A stretch of DNA of 24,542 bases from JANXSG01 sp038203935. GTDB taxonomy: Bacteria > Armatimonadota > Chthonomonadetes > Chthonomonadales > Chthonomonadaceae. Both the position numbers and the translations under genes were made by a program. Below the pieces are notes generated by a model. It saw nothing but the letters and a program-made list of their open reading frames with translations, searched no databases and was not told the origin of the DNA. The DNA lies in NCBI GenBank assembly GCA_038203935.1, contig JBBRDM010000070.1, positions 1 to 24,542 of the forward strand. The letters are read 5' to 3'. This document shows, one piece after another, positions 1 through 6,682 of the stretch. Position 1 is the first letter of the stretch, and every line of letters starts with the position of its first letter.

Positions 1-662
1 AGAGTGGCTGGCGTAAATGCCGCTGCCACATCCGCATCGAGCTTTTTCGTCGAAAGCGAGGCAATTCCCGTGAAGCCATTCACTGGAGTAACCGTAACGT
101 TGTAAGTTACCGACTGGCCTGCATTTAGTTCGAGCACATCCGTCTGAACGGCAACTGTGAGACCTGTAACTACAAGATTGAAGTTGATAGTATGTGTTTT
201 TCCGCCGCCGGTCGCAGAGGCTGTCATCGGATAAGTACCGGTTGGGGTGGTAATTCCGTTCGCTTCGTTGATATAGTTGTTGACGAGGCTGTTGGAGGTT
301 GAGAGTGTCAGCTTCACCGTAGTTCCGGCTGTCGTTGGCGTAACCGCATCTGCAGGCGCCAGAAGCGCCGTGGTGCCTGTTGGCAGGGCAGAGGAAGTCA
401 ATGTTACAGGCGAAGAAAAACCATCAACCGCTTTTAAAGTAAGTGGAATACCTATCGAATCTCCCTGACTGATAGAAACAGGAGGTGTGCCTGTGAGAGT
501 AAAATTAGGATGAAGCACCGGCGGAGTAGGACCACCCAGGTTTCCTGTGTTTTTGACCGCTGGTGAAAAGGTATCGTTCCCGCCTGAGCACCCGGCAAGC
601 AGCATGGGAATACCGAAGGCAAATAGTGCGCCAGCGAGCGAGATATATATTTTATGTTTCAT
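1..662 (-). CDS. Secreted lipoprotein with Ig-like/adhesin-type repeats (3' end outside window)
   Basis: The reading frame opens at an ATG (662-660) with GGAG at 669-672 and stays open to the window edge, so the C-terminus is missing. The first ~25 residues are a lipoprotein signal: Lys, a hydrophobic stretch, then a lipobox LLAGC followed by SGG, so the protein should be lipid-anchored. After a Pro/Gly-rich linker come two copies of a module of about 90 residues with the pattern 'S.sQGdSigiPLTL.avdGFssPVTL..salPtGt', rich in Thr, Ser and Val and without Cys. This is typical of beta-sandwich surface proteins; the ligand cannot be told. It lies 22 bp after the barrel gene on the same strand, so the two probably form one transcript. 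Confidence 0.75.
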   Translation of the reverse strand, partial: MKHKIYISLAGALFAFGIPMLLAGCSGGNDTFSPAVKNTGNLGGPTPPVLHPNFTLTGTPPVSISQGDSIGIPLTLKAVDGFSSPVTLTSSALPTGTTALLAPADAVTPTTAGTTVKLTLSTSNSLVNNYINEANGITTPTGTYPMTASATGGGKTHTINFNLVVTGLTVAVQTDVLELNAGQSVTYNVTVTPVNGFTGIASLSTKKLDADVAAAFTPAT

Positions 663-684
663 GAGTATCTCCGTCAGAGTAAAT

Positions 685-1500
685 TTAATGTCTGTAGTTG
701 ATTCCAAAATAGATCGCAGCGCTGCCGCCAAGTCCAGGAGTCATGCTGAATCCGGTGGTAGAACCCAGGGCATTTCCGGCTCCGAGTTCGACGCTGAATC
801 GATTGGAATCGAATTTGGGGGTGTATCGGGCCGCTACTCCCCAGATAATTGCTCGTTCCAGTCTGCCAGTCGTAGTGCTGCGCGTATTTTTACCGGAAGC
901 AATTCCGGTCACATCCGCAACGAGCTGGAGGTCGTCTGAAAACCGATAAGAACCGCCTGCTGCAAGCCCGACCAGCGTGTTGTGTGAAATCGCCACTGTT
1001 TTAACCGCCAGATTTACTCCGACCTTTGAGCAGAACTGATGCTCGAGAAGAGCCTGTGCGGTGAAGTACACCTGATTCTGGGCAGGGGTGTGCGGAGCGC
1101 TAACGCCGACAGTAAATGCAAAATCGGGATGGTCTTTAAGCCGATATTTGGCCAGCAGTTCCGCATCGCGGCCGCCATGGCGGATTACAAAACCGTTCCC
1201 TTTAAAATCTTTATACTCTGCTCCATCAGCCCGCAGCATGATTTCGATCTGATTCCGCAAAGAGTAATCGACTTCCAGTGATCCGAACGATGATCTTTCT
1301 CTGCCGCCAAAGAAATGCCCGCCTATCCGAGCTTGAAAATGATTGGTTTCTGGTTCGCTGGGGGTGTCCATTGATACGAGGCGATCCGGCAGCATCTTGG
1401 CGGTCTGCTCTGATTGCTGGGCATTGCTAACTGCTCCCGTGCATGCGGTGATTGCAGCAGTTAAAGCTAGATGCCGAAATAGAATCTTAAGATTCTTCAC
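685..1500 (-). CDS. Outer-membrane beta-barrel-like protein
   Basis: A 271-residue protein starting at GTG (1500-1498), fixed by a strong AGGAGG six bases upstream (1507-1512). An N-terminal signal peptide (Lys-rich start, hydrophobic core, 'VSNAQQ' cleavage region near residue 28) is followed by alternating polar/apolar strands such as 'FGSLEVDYSLRNQIEIMLRA', 'LQLVADVTGIASG' and 'RFSVELGAGNALG'. The C-terminus 'AAIYFGINYRH' resembles a closing barrel strand, though the last residue is His rather than Phe/Tyr. I infer a small outer-membrane barrel of 10-12 strands; function is unknown. It is first gene of a pair with the lipoprotein. Confidence 0.7.
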   Translation of the reverse strand: MKNLKILFRHLALTAAITACTGAVSNAQQSEQTAKMLPDRLVSMDTPSEPETNHFQARIGGHFFGGRERSSFGSLEVDYSLRNQIEIMLRADGAEYKDFKGNGFVIRHGGRDAELLAKYRLKDHPDFAFTVGVSAPHTPAQNQVYFTAQALLEHQFCSKVGVNLAVKTVAISHNTLVGLAAGGSYRFSDDLQLVADVTGIASGKNTRSTTTGRLERAIIWGVAARYTPKFDSNRFSVELGAGNALGSTTGFSMTPGLGGSAAIYFGINYRH

Positions 1501-1898
1501 TTACTTCCTCCTGATTTACCGATATCTTCCGGTTAAAAATATTGAGATAACTTCTATTGAGAGGTACATTGCAAGATGATAAAGGGTGTAGCGTAGGTGT
1601 GATGAAGCAGACGCTGGACGTCATTGCCCATTTCAATTGCGATTTCTCATTACATGTCTGTGCAAACTTCGTGCCAAATCAATGCAAATAGGCATTTTTT
1701 TAGACTTGTTTGTGAAATATTGCACATTTAACGGTAATCGTTATTTATAATCGAATACTTATCGCAGGGTTTATAAAGGTTTTAGGTGCATCAACATCGC
1801 ATTTTACCAGCACTTAAGAAATTAACACAGTACGCTTAATTCATCTCTGCAGGCAGACCGGCTTATATCTACGCAAACTATATCAGGAGCAGAACATA
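1501..1898. other. Intergenic region between divergent genes
   Basis: This 398-bp AT-rich stretch separates the minus-strand barrel gene from the plus-strand acetyltransferase, so it must hold both promoters. A TATAAT lies at 1746-1751 but its best -35 candidate, TTGCAC at 1720-1725, is 20 bp away, which is too far for a confident call. A direct repeat TAATCG occurs around 1736 and 1749. No gene or stable hairpin was found. Confidence 0.5.
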
Positions 1899-2828
1899 AT
1901 GGAAGAAGTAACTTTAAGAGTAATGAAGCGAGAAGACTGGCCCGAAATAGCCGATTTGATCTACATCTCCACCAACTACTGGTATGAAACGCATGGGCAT
2001 TCGGCAATTTTTACAGGCGGACCCTCTGCTTCAGAACTTTTCTGCGAAGTATACGAAGCTCTTGATCCCGGCTGTTGTTTTGTTGCGGAGTATAGCAGCA
2101 CTGGCAGATTGGCTGGATCCTGCTTCTATCACCCTCGCGAAATGCACGTTTCTCTGGGAATAATGAATGTGCATCCGATCTATTTTGGTAAAGGAGTAGC
2201 ACGCAAACTATTGACGGCAATCTGCGACATTGCAGATAGTCAGAATAAACCAGTCCGTCTCGTATCCAGCGGGATGAATCTCGATTCATTTTCATTATAT
2301 ACACGAGCAGGTTTTGTTCCGAGGATGCTTTATCAGGATATGTTTCTGAAGGTGCCTGTGGAAGGTATTCCCTGCAGCTTACCGGAATATTCCCGCGTCC
2401 GGCCTGGCAAAATATCCGATCTTCCGGCGATGTTAGCTATTGAGATGGAGATCCAGCAGCTCTCACGTGAAAAGGATTATCGTTTTTTTCTCGAAAACGA
2501 GATGGGAATCTGGCATGTGTCCGTCCTGGAAGCGGAAAATGGCGGATTGGATGGTTTTTTGTGTTCCATCAATCATCCTGGAAGCAATATGTTCGGGCCT
2601 GGAGTATGCAGGTCGGAGAGCGGCATGGCAGCGCTAATTTATGGGGAGTGGAATGAACATAGAGGGCGGCAGCCAGTTTTTGTGATTCCAGCAAACTGCG
2701 ATAAGCTGGTGAAGGAGATGTATCGAGCGGGAGCGAAAAACTGTGAATTTCATTTTGCTCAGGTCAGAGGAGAGTGGAATCACCCAAAAGGCGTTATTAT
2801 GCCAACTTTTATGCCGGAAACAAGCTAG
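1899..2828 (+). CDS. GNAT-family N-acetyltransferase, two-domain
   Basis: The 309-residue product begins at an ATG preceded by AGGAG (1885-1889, 9-base spacer). Residues ~1-150 form a GNAT acetyltransferase domain: an N-terminal 'LRVMKREDWPEIADLI' start, and the acetyl-CoA motif A 'MNVHPIYFGKGVARKLL', in which the usual Q/RxxGxG/A appears as 'YFGKGVA'. It is followed by 'NLDSFSLYTRAGFVPRMLY', the typical motif B region. Residues ~165-309 begin 'SRVRPGKISDLPAM', a second GNAT-like start with a weaker fold signature. The family moves an acetyl group from acetyl-CoA to an amine; the substrate cannot be inferred. The gene stands alone. Confidence 0.85.
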   Translation: MEEVTLRVMKREDWPEIADLIYISTNYWYETHGHSAIFTGGPSASELFCEVYEALDPGCCFVAEYSSTGRLAGSCFYHPREMHVSLGIMNVHPIYFGKGVARKLLTAICDIADSQNKPVRLVSSGMNLDSFSLYTRAGFVPRMLYQDMFLKVPVEGIPCSLPEYSRVRPGKISDLPAMLAIEMEIQQLSREKDYRFFLENEMGIWHVSVLEAENGGLDGFLCSINHPGSNMFGPGVCRSESGMAALIYGEWNEHRGRQPVFVIPANCDKLVKEMYRAGAKNCEFHFAQVRGEWNHPKGVIMPTFMPETS

Positions 2829-3008
2829 TAAAAACTATATTCCGGACAAATATCCAGTGGTAAGCAGGCGATATATAGCGTGGTGAGGTATGAAAAATAC
2901 GGTAGTAAACAGTGCGCAGGTTTCGTATAAGCTCTCTGCTGGAATTTCGATTAGAGGAATACTGCCGTACAGAGCAGTAAACAAAAACGCCGTCGATTTA
3001 ACCAACCG

Positions 3009-3037
3009 TTGACAAGCTAAGAGAAAAGTGTGATAAT
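3009..3037 (+). promoter_or_regulatory. Sigma-70 promoter of the pspA operon
   Basis: TTGACA at 3009-3014, a 17-bp spacer and GATAAT at 3032-3037 give a near-perfect housekeeping promoter. Transcription would start near 3044. It does not look like a sigma-54 promoter, which is what drives pspA in enterobacteria: no GG-N10-GC element is seen. Confidence 0.8.
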
Positions 3038-3043
3038 ACAGAT

Positions 3044-3263
3044 TCAGAAAACTTTAGGCTGAGTGGTTTTGATCTGCCTGATCTGCGAAACTTTTTAAGG
3101 GTATCCAACGGTAGTACTAGCGTGGTTGCAGCCGGGAAACCGGTTTTATGATAATCAGAGATGACTAGTTGTGTCGGCTCGGCGAGCTCTCTGCTAACTG
3201 CATACTTTTAGAAATGCGGTTAGATAGAGGAATGCTTCCCGGTGCGAAAGGAGACAGGTTCTC
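3044..3263 (+). promoter_or_regulatory. Structured 5' leader of the pspA operon
   Basis: About 220 nt separate the predicted start of transcription from the pspA ATG. A GNRA-type hairpin has CCGG arms (3132-3135 and 3140-3143) around a GAAA loop, extendable by two pairs. A second hairpin has 10-bp arms CTAACTGCAT (3194-3203) and ATGCGGTTAG (3214-3223), one being a G-U pair, and ends 26 bases before the Shine-Dalgarno AAAGGAG (3247-3253). Small stems GCTC/GAGC (3177-3187) and GGAA/TTCC lie beside it. No poly-U run follows, so if regulatory it would act on translation or RNA stability. I could not match it to a known riboswitch class. Confidence 0.4.
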
Positions 3264-4082
3264 ATGGGGGTGTTGAAACGGTGGATGAACTATATCCGGG
3301 CTCTGCTGCACGGTAAGCTGGATCAGATTGAGGACCCGGAGATAATCCTCAACGAAGCACTTCGCGAAATGCGTGAAAACCAGGTCAAAAACCGTGAGCT
3401 GGCGGTGCAGGCTATCACCCAGAAAAATAATCTTCAGGGCGTAGTGGATAAAGAAGAGCGGCTTGTCGCGGAGCTGGAACGCAAAGCCACGGTGGCGCTT
3501 CAGGCAGGCAATCGAGAACTTGCCAAACAGTTTTTAAAAGAAAAGGCGATGCATGATCAGACACTGACCAGCATGCGCACCAATCTGCTTGCCGCGCAGG
3601 AAGCTTCTGAGAAAGTAAAAACTGCCATAAAGGCGGAGGAAGAGCGGTTCCGGGTGCGTACTTCAGAGGCTCTCGCTATGAAAGCTAACATGAAGCAGGC
3701 CCAGATCCAGATCAAGATCAACAAAGCGCTCGACTCCTTTCAGTTCAGTGATAACGAAACCTCCTGGGGCGGCGTGCAGGATCGAATTCAGAGTCTGCAG
3801 TCAGAAGCTTCGGCACGGGGCGAAATACTCAATACAAGCATTGATTCACGCCTCCGTGAAATGGAAGTTTCACAAATGGATGTGGAAGCAGACCGCCAGC
3901 TTGCAGAACTCGAAGCCAAAATGTCGATGGGCAATTCACCAGCCAATAACTACAACACAGCTTCAACGCAGCAAGTTCAAACCGTGGGTTCTGCAGCGAA
4001 CAACGGTGGGGGAGGCGCACAAGAGAGCGACCTTGACCGCCAGCTTCGAGAATTGGAATCGAAATTAGGCGGTCAGAAATAG
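3264..4082 (+). CDS. pspA: PspA/IM30 (Vipp1) family membrane-remodelling protein
   Basis: This 272-residue protein starts at ATG with GGAG at 3250-3253. It has the hallmarks of the PspA/IM30 family, bacterial relatives of ESCRT-III: an N-terminal amphipathic helix (MGVLKRWMNYIRALLHGKLD), then 'EDPEIILNEALREMRENQ' and long, charged coiled-coil helices to about residue 215. A low-complexity Asn/Gly/Thr/Gln linker (~218-252) leads to a terminal helix 'ESDLDRQLRELESKLGGQK', comparable to the C-terminal extension that separates Vipp1 from PspA, though the last helix also repeats the motif 'DRQLAELEAKM' at ~200. Such proteins polymerise on the inner membrane and protect it under envelope stress. 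It heads a four-gene operon; no pspF, pspB or pspC homologue is near. Confidence 0.92.
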   Translation: MGVLKRWMNYIRALLHGKLDQIEDPEIILNEALREMRENQVKNRELAVQAITQKNNLQGVVDKEERLVAELERKATVALQAGNRELAKQFLKEKAMHDQTLTSMRTNLLAAQEASEKVKTAIKAEEERFRVRTSEALAMKANMKQAQIQIKINKALDSFQFSDNETSWGGVQDRIQSLQSEASARGEILNTSIDSRLREMEVSQMDVEADRQLAELEAKMSMGNSPANNYNTASTQQVQTVGSAANNGGGGAQESDLDRQLRELESKLGGQK

Positions 4083-4100
4083 CCTGCACGGAGCCTGTCC

Positions 4101-4661
4101 ATGAGCATTCCGGAACGTTTTTTTCGAATTGCAAAATCTAAACTATCCAGTACGGCCAGCGAAATACGTGAGCGGATCGACCGATGGGATGATGAGCGTA
4201 ACTCCGACGCCAGGGGGAGCACTGGTACAGGTAGCAGCCAGGCAGATGCTCAGCAGGAGCTGCTTGACAGTCTGAAAAATGGCTCGCCGACAACTGCGCC
4301 TGCCCGGCCTCGCACACCAGCAGAAATTGCTAACGGCTCTGCTTACGTAAAACCCACGGTTACCGCACCTGCGGCTGCCCGTGTGGAAGAGTCTGCTGCG
4401 CCAGACCCGCTTGCCTTTCACTATAGAATTTTAGGGGTACAGGCGGGTGACGACTTTACGGTAGTGCAGGCAGCCTACAGCCGTCTGTTTGCGCGCAGTG
4501 AACCAAGCCGCTTCCCTGCGGGGTCGGACGAAGAGCGTCAGGCAAAAGAAATTCAATCCAAGCTGGAAACCTCGTACAAAATTCTGCGTGAAGCAATCGA
4601 CCCGACATCGAGAAGATTCGATCTGCTTGAATTTGATGATGCCAGTCCCGGCAGCGCTTGA
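4101..4661 (+). CDS. J-domain-like protein lacking the HPD motif
   Basis: The 186-residue product follows pspA by 18 bp with its own GGAG at 4090-4093. Residues 1-32 are a conserved-looking charged helix (MSIPERFFRIAKSKLSSTAS). Residues ~35-100 are a Pro/Ala/Ser-rich linker. Residues ~103-178 resemble a J domain: 'HYRILGVQAGDDFTVVQAAY' fits helix I and II (usual 'YxxLGV..ga....ikkAYr') and 'EIQSKLETSYKILREAIDPT' fits helix III plus the 'AYevLsDp..R..YD' segment, here ending 'RRFDLLEF'. The HPD tripeptide needed to stimulate Hsp70 is replaced by SEP (133-135), so it is probably not an active Hsp70 co-chaperone, but may act as a binding or adaptor domain. Its neighbour suggests it works on PspA. 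Confidence 0.7.
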   Translation: MSIPERFFRIAKSKLSSTASEIRERIDRWDDERNSDARGSTGTGSSQADAQQELLDSLKNGSPTTAPARPRTPAEIANGSAYVKPTVTAPAAARVEESAAPDPLAFHYRILGVQAGDDFTVVQAAYSRLFARSEPSRFPAGSDEERQAKEIQSKLETSYKILREAIDPTSRRFDLLEFDDASPGSA

Positions 4662-4684
4662 TCTCCCCAGGAAGGGAATCCACC

Positions 4685-4978
4685 ATGAACAGACCGGTTA
4701 AACTCTCCGATACTGATATCAAAACAGCCGTCGATACCTTGAGCGGCTGGAAAGTTATTAAAAATAGCCTGCATCGTGATTTTGAATTCAAAGACTTCGT
4801 GGAAGCCTGGGGATTTATGTCGCGCGCAGCTCTTATAGCGCAGTCGATGGATCATCATCCAGAATGGTTCAATGTCTACAACAAGGTACGTGTAGATCTA
4901 TCCACGCACGATGCAAATGGGATTACTTCCCTGGATATAGAACTGGCTAAAAAAATGAATTTACTTATCGACTCGTAA
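4685..4978 (+). CDS. phhB: Pterin-4a-carbinolamine dehydratase (PCD/DCoH)
   Basis: The protein has 97 residues, a usual PCD length. The ATG at 4685 is chosen because AGGAAGGG (4669-4676) lies 8 bases before it; an upstream TTG at 4658 has no such site and would overlap the previous gene's stop. The family signature is complete: 'DHHPEW' (His57-His58-Pro59), Tyr65, 'STHD' (His75) and the later Asp84 in 'TSLDIELAKKM'. The enzyme dehydrates 4a-hydroxytetrahydropterin to quinonoid dihydropterin in the cytoplasm. No aromatic amino acid hydroxylase is present here, so a moonlighting or pterin/molybdopterin-related role, as proposed for many bacterial PCD proteins, is possible. It lies 23 bp after the J-like gene. 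Confidence 0.93.
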   Translation: MNRPVKLSDTDIKTAVDTLSGWKVIKNSLHRDFEFKDFVEAWGFMSRAALIAQSMDHHPEWFNVYNKVRVDLSTHDANGITSLDIELAKKMNLLIDS

Positions 4979-5004
4979 AGCAGTCACTCTATGGAGTTCT
5001 ATGA

Positions 5005-6177
5005 ATGCAGTTTCCGATCTACCTCGACCATTCCGCAACGACGCCAATCGACCCCGAAGTGCTGGAAGCGATGCTTCCCTATTTCACCGAATCATTCGGC
5101 AATCCAGCAACACTTTACAATCTAGGAATGACAGCAAACGATGCCGTCTCCACGGCGCGTGCCCAGGTGGCAAAACAGCTGGGCGCTGCTCAGGATGAGG
5201 TGTTTTTTACTTCTGGCGGCACCGAATCAGACAACGCCTGCCTGCTGGGAGTACAGGGTTCCTTTAGTGGTAAAGGAAGGCATATTCTCGTAAGCCCCCT
5301 GGAACATCATGCGGTTTCCGCCCCGTTGGAATACCTCCAGAAAGCAGGTTATGAGGTCGAAATACTCCCTGTGGGAAGAGATGGAATCGTCGATCCAGAT
5401 AAAGTAGAAAAAAGTCTGCGTAAAGATACTCTATTAATTACGGTGATGCATGCCAATAATGAAATAGGAAGTATTCAATATGTGAGCGAAATCGGCGCGC
5501 TATGCAGAGAACGCGGAATACTTTTTCACACCGATGCCGTGCAAAGTTTTGGCAAAGTTCCCATAGATGTTCGATCCATGAATATCGACATGCTAAGTAT
5601 ATCTGCTCATAAACTTTATGGGCCTAAAGGTATTGGAGCCATGTATATACGCAGAGGCACTCCTCTCACTCCCTTTATGCTCGGGGGCGAGCAGGAACGC
5701 GGGCGAAGAGCCGGAACCCTGAATGTTCCAGGAATAGTGGGCTTGGGAAAAGCGGCCGAGCTTGCCGGAAATAGTATGGAATCTGAAAGAGTTCGACTTA
5801 CCGCACTTCGGGACTGGTTCCTATCCGCACTGGAAGACAGCATTTCCTGCATTAAGATAAATGGCAGTAAAGATCGTCGTCTTGCTAACAATATTCATCT
5901 CTGTGTGGAAGGAGTAGCCGGAGAATCTCTGCTGCTATCTCTTGATGCAGCAGGCATATGTGCAGCAGCCGGCTCCGCATGCAGTTCAGGTTCTATCAAG
6001 CCTTCCCATGTGCTGACCTCCATTGGATTATCCCCAGACCTTGCGCAAGGTGCGCTTCGTATTACCCTGGGAAAATCATCCGATCGTGCCTCCCTGGAAT
6101 ATACATTAGAGGTACTTCAGCGTACTATATTCGATCTGCGCAAGTTAAGTGGAACGAATCACGCATTTACGACGTAA
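5005..6177 (+). CDS. Cysteine desulfurase (NifS/IscS family)
   Basis: A 390-residue class-V aminotransferase-fold enzyme; ATG at 5005 has GGAG at 4993-4996. It converts cysteine to alanine and hands the sulfur, as an enzyme persulfide, to Fe-S cluster assembly, tRNA thiolation or Moco. Visible landmarks: 'YLDHSATTP' at the N-terminus, 'FTSGGTESDN', 'EHHAVSAP', 'ANNEIGSIQ', 'HTDAVQSFGK', the PLP lysine Lys203 in 'SAHKLYGPKG', 'RRAGTLNVPG' and catalytic Cys326 in 'GSACSSGS'. The length and catalytic spacing match group I NifS/IscS. It is last in the pspA operon, 26 bp after the PCD gene. No iscU, iscR or mnmA follows, so which sulfur acceptor it serves is unknown. Confidence 0.95.
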   Translation: MQFPIYLDHSATTPIDPEVLEAMLPYFTESFGNPATLYNLGMTANDAVSTARAQVAKQLGAAQDEVFFTSGGTESDNACLLGVQGSFSGKGRHILVSPLEHHAVSAPLEYLQKAGYEVEILPVGRDGIVDPDKVEKSLRKDTLLITVMHANNEIGSIQYVSEIGALCRERGILFHTDAVQSFGKVPIDVRSMNIDMLSISAHKLYGPKGIGAMYIRRGTPLTPFMLGGEQERGRRAGTLNVPGIVGLGKAAELAGNSMESERVRLTALRDWFLSALEDSISCIKINGSKDRRLANNIHLCVEGVAGESLLLSLDAAGICAAAGSACSSGSIKPSHVLTSIGLSPDLAQGALRITLGKSSDRASLEYTLEVLQRTIFDLRKLSGTNHAFTT

Positions 6178-6267
6178 TGTAAATATGAATGCTATTGGAA
6201 GCGTATATGCGAATAGTTGGAAAGTTCGAACGTTTAAAGAAATTCTCAACATCCCTGGAGAAAACGC

Positions 6268-6296
6268 TTGACAAACGGTGCGGACTATCTTATAAT
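6268..6296 (+). promoter_or_regulatory. Perfect-consensus sigma-70 promoter
   Basis: TTGACA (6268-6273), a 17-bp spacer and TATAAT (6291-6296) match the housekeeping consensus at all twelve positions, with a start expected near 6303. The only gene downstream on this strand is the sigma factor at 6683, unless a short RNA is made from the leader. Promoters this strong usually need repression; the flanking inverted repeats fit that. Confidence 0.8.
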
Positions 6297-6349
6297 ATCT
6301 GTAGATAGTTATAAAATGCACTTTTGGCATACTACATTGTGAACAATGT
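6284..6349 (+). promoter_or_regulatory. Operator-like inverted repeats around the consensus promoter
   Basis: A perfect 7-bp inverted repeat ACTATCT (6284-6290) / AGATAGT (6303-6309) brackets the -10 box with a 12-bp centre, so a dimeric repressor bound there would block polymerase. A second perfect repeat ACATTGT (6334-6340) / ACAATGT (6343-6349), separated by GA, lies at about +31 to +47. The two differ in sequence, so may bind different proteins. No candidate regulator adjoins. Confidence 0.45.
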
Positions 6350-6682
6350 AACAGAGATTCCAAATAAAATTCGGACACTTGTTACATTTTAATCAATTTT
6401 TCCTATTCTTTATTTGTACTAATATTACCACCCTGGTAAAACTTAGGAATTAGGAAAGATGTCTGTTGCTTTTAACATTCGCAATTTTTGTATGTGTAAT
6501 GATTTATTCTTGCTTTAAATTCTTTTTGATTGAGAATAAGAATAAATTTTATGCGAATTTTAGATTATTATGCGATTTTGGTTTCTATTGCTCCCAGTGA
6601 AGACTGTGAAAAAAAGCACTTAGTTAATCCTTTCGCAAAAATGTGCGCTACCCTGAACTATCTGTAAAGAGGAGGGGTGTTG

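Larger units (their letters stand above)
2829..3263 (+). other. Intergenic region with promoter and structured leader of the pspA operon
   Basis: These 435 bp hold, in order, a short inverted repeat TACTGC/GCAGTA (2960-2965 / 2974-2979), a strong sigma-70 promoter (3009-3037) and a leader of about 220 nt with at least two hairpins. A 40-codon open frame (2890-3012) lies before the promoter but is not convincing as a gene. No terminator for the acetyltransferase gene is evident. Confidence 0.55.
6178..6682 (+). other. AT-rich intergenic region / long leader of the sigma factor gene
   Basis: This 505-bp stretch holds one perfect-consensus promoter (6268-6296), two operator-like inverted repeats and then about 370 bp of AT-rich leader before the sigma gene. 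A short frame at 6459-6518 (19 codons, AGGA at 6445-6448) could be a leader peptide but support is weak. No intrinsic terminator for the upstream operon is visible; only an 8-bp palindrome GTTCGAAC at 6224-6231. Confidence 0.5.

Noticed and set aside
547..939. 130-codon plus-strand frame over the barrel and lipoprotein genes
   Set aside because: Antisense to two genes with good signals on the other strand; low-complexity composition.
2890..3012. 40-codon frame upstream of the pspA promoter
   Set aside because: SD-like GAGG is one base from the ATG, no family is recognised, and its stop overlaps the -35 box.
3055..3100. TPP-riboswitch-like words (GGCTGAG, CCTGATCTG)
   Set aside because: The order is suggestive, but the 5' GGGGTGC partner and the 3' conserved GCGTAGGGAA segment are missing and no thiamine gene follows.
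3115..3225. Resemblance of parts of the pspA leader (GGGAAACC, CTAAC) to a c-di-AMP (ydaO) riboswitch
   Set aside because: The required elements do not occur in the right order or spacing, so it is left as an unclassified leader.
6459..6518. 19-codon frame in the sigma leader
   Set aside because: Possible leader peptide but only weak ribosome site and no attenuator-like structure.
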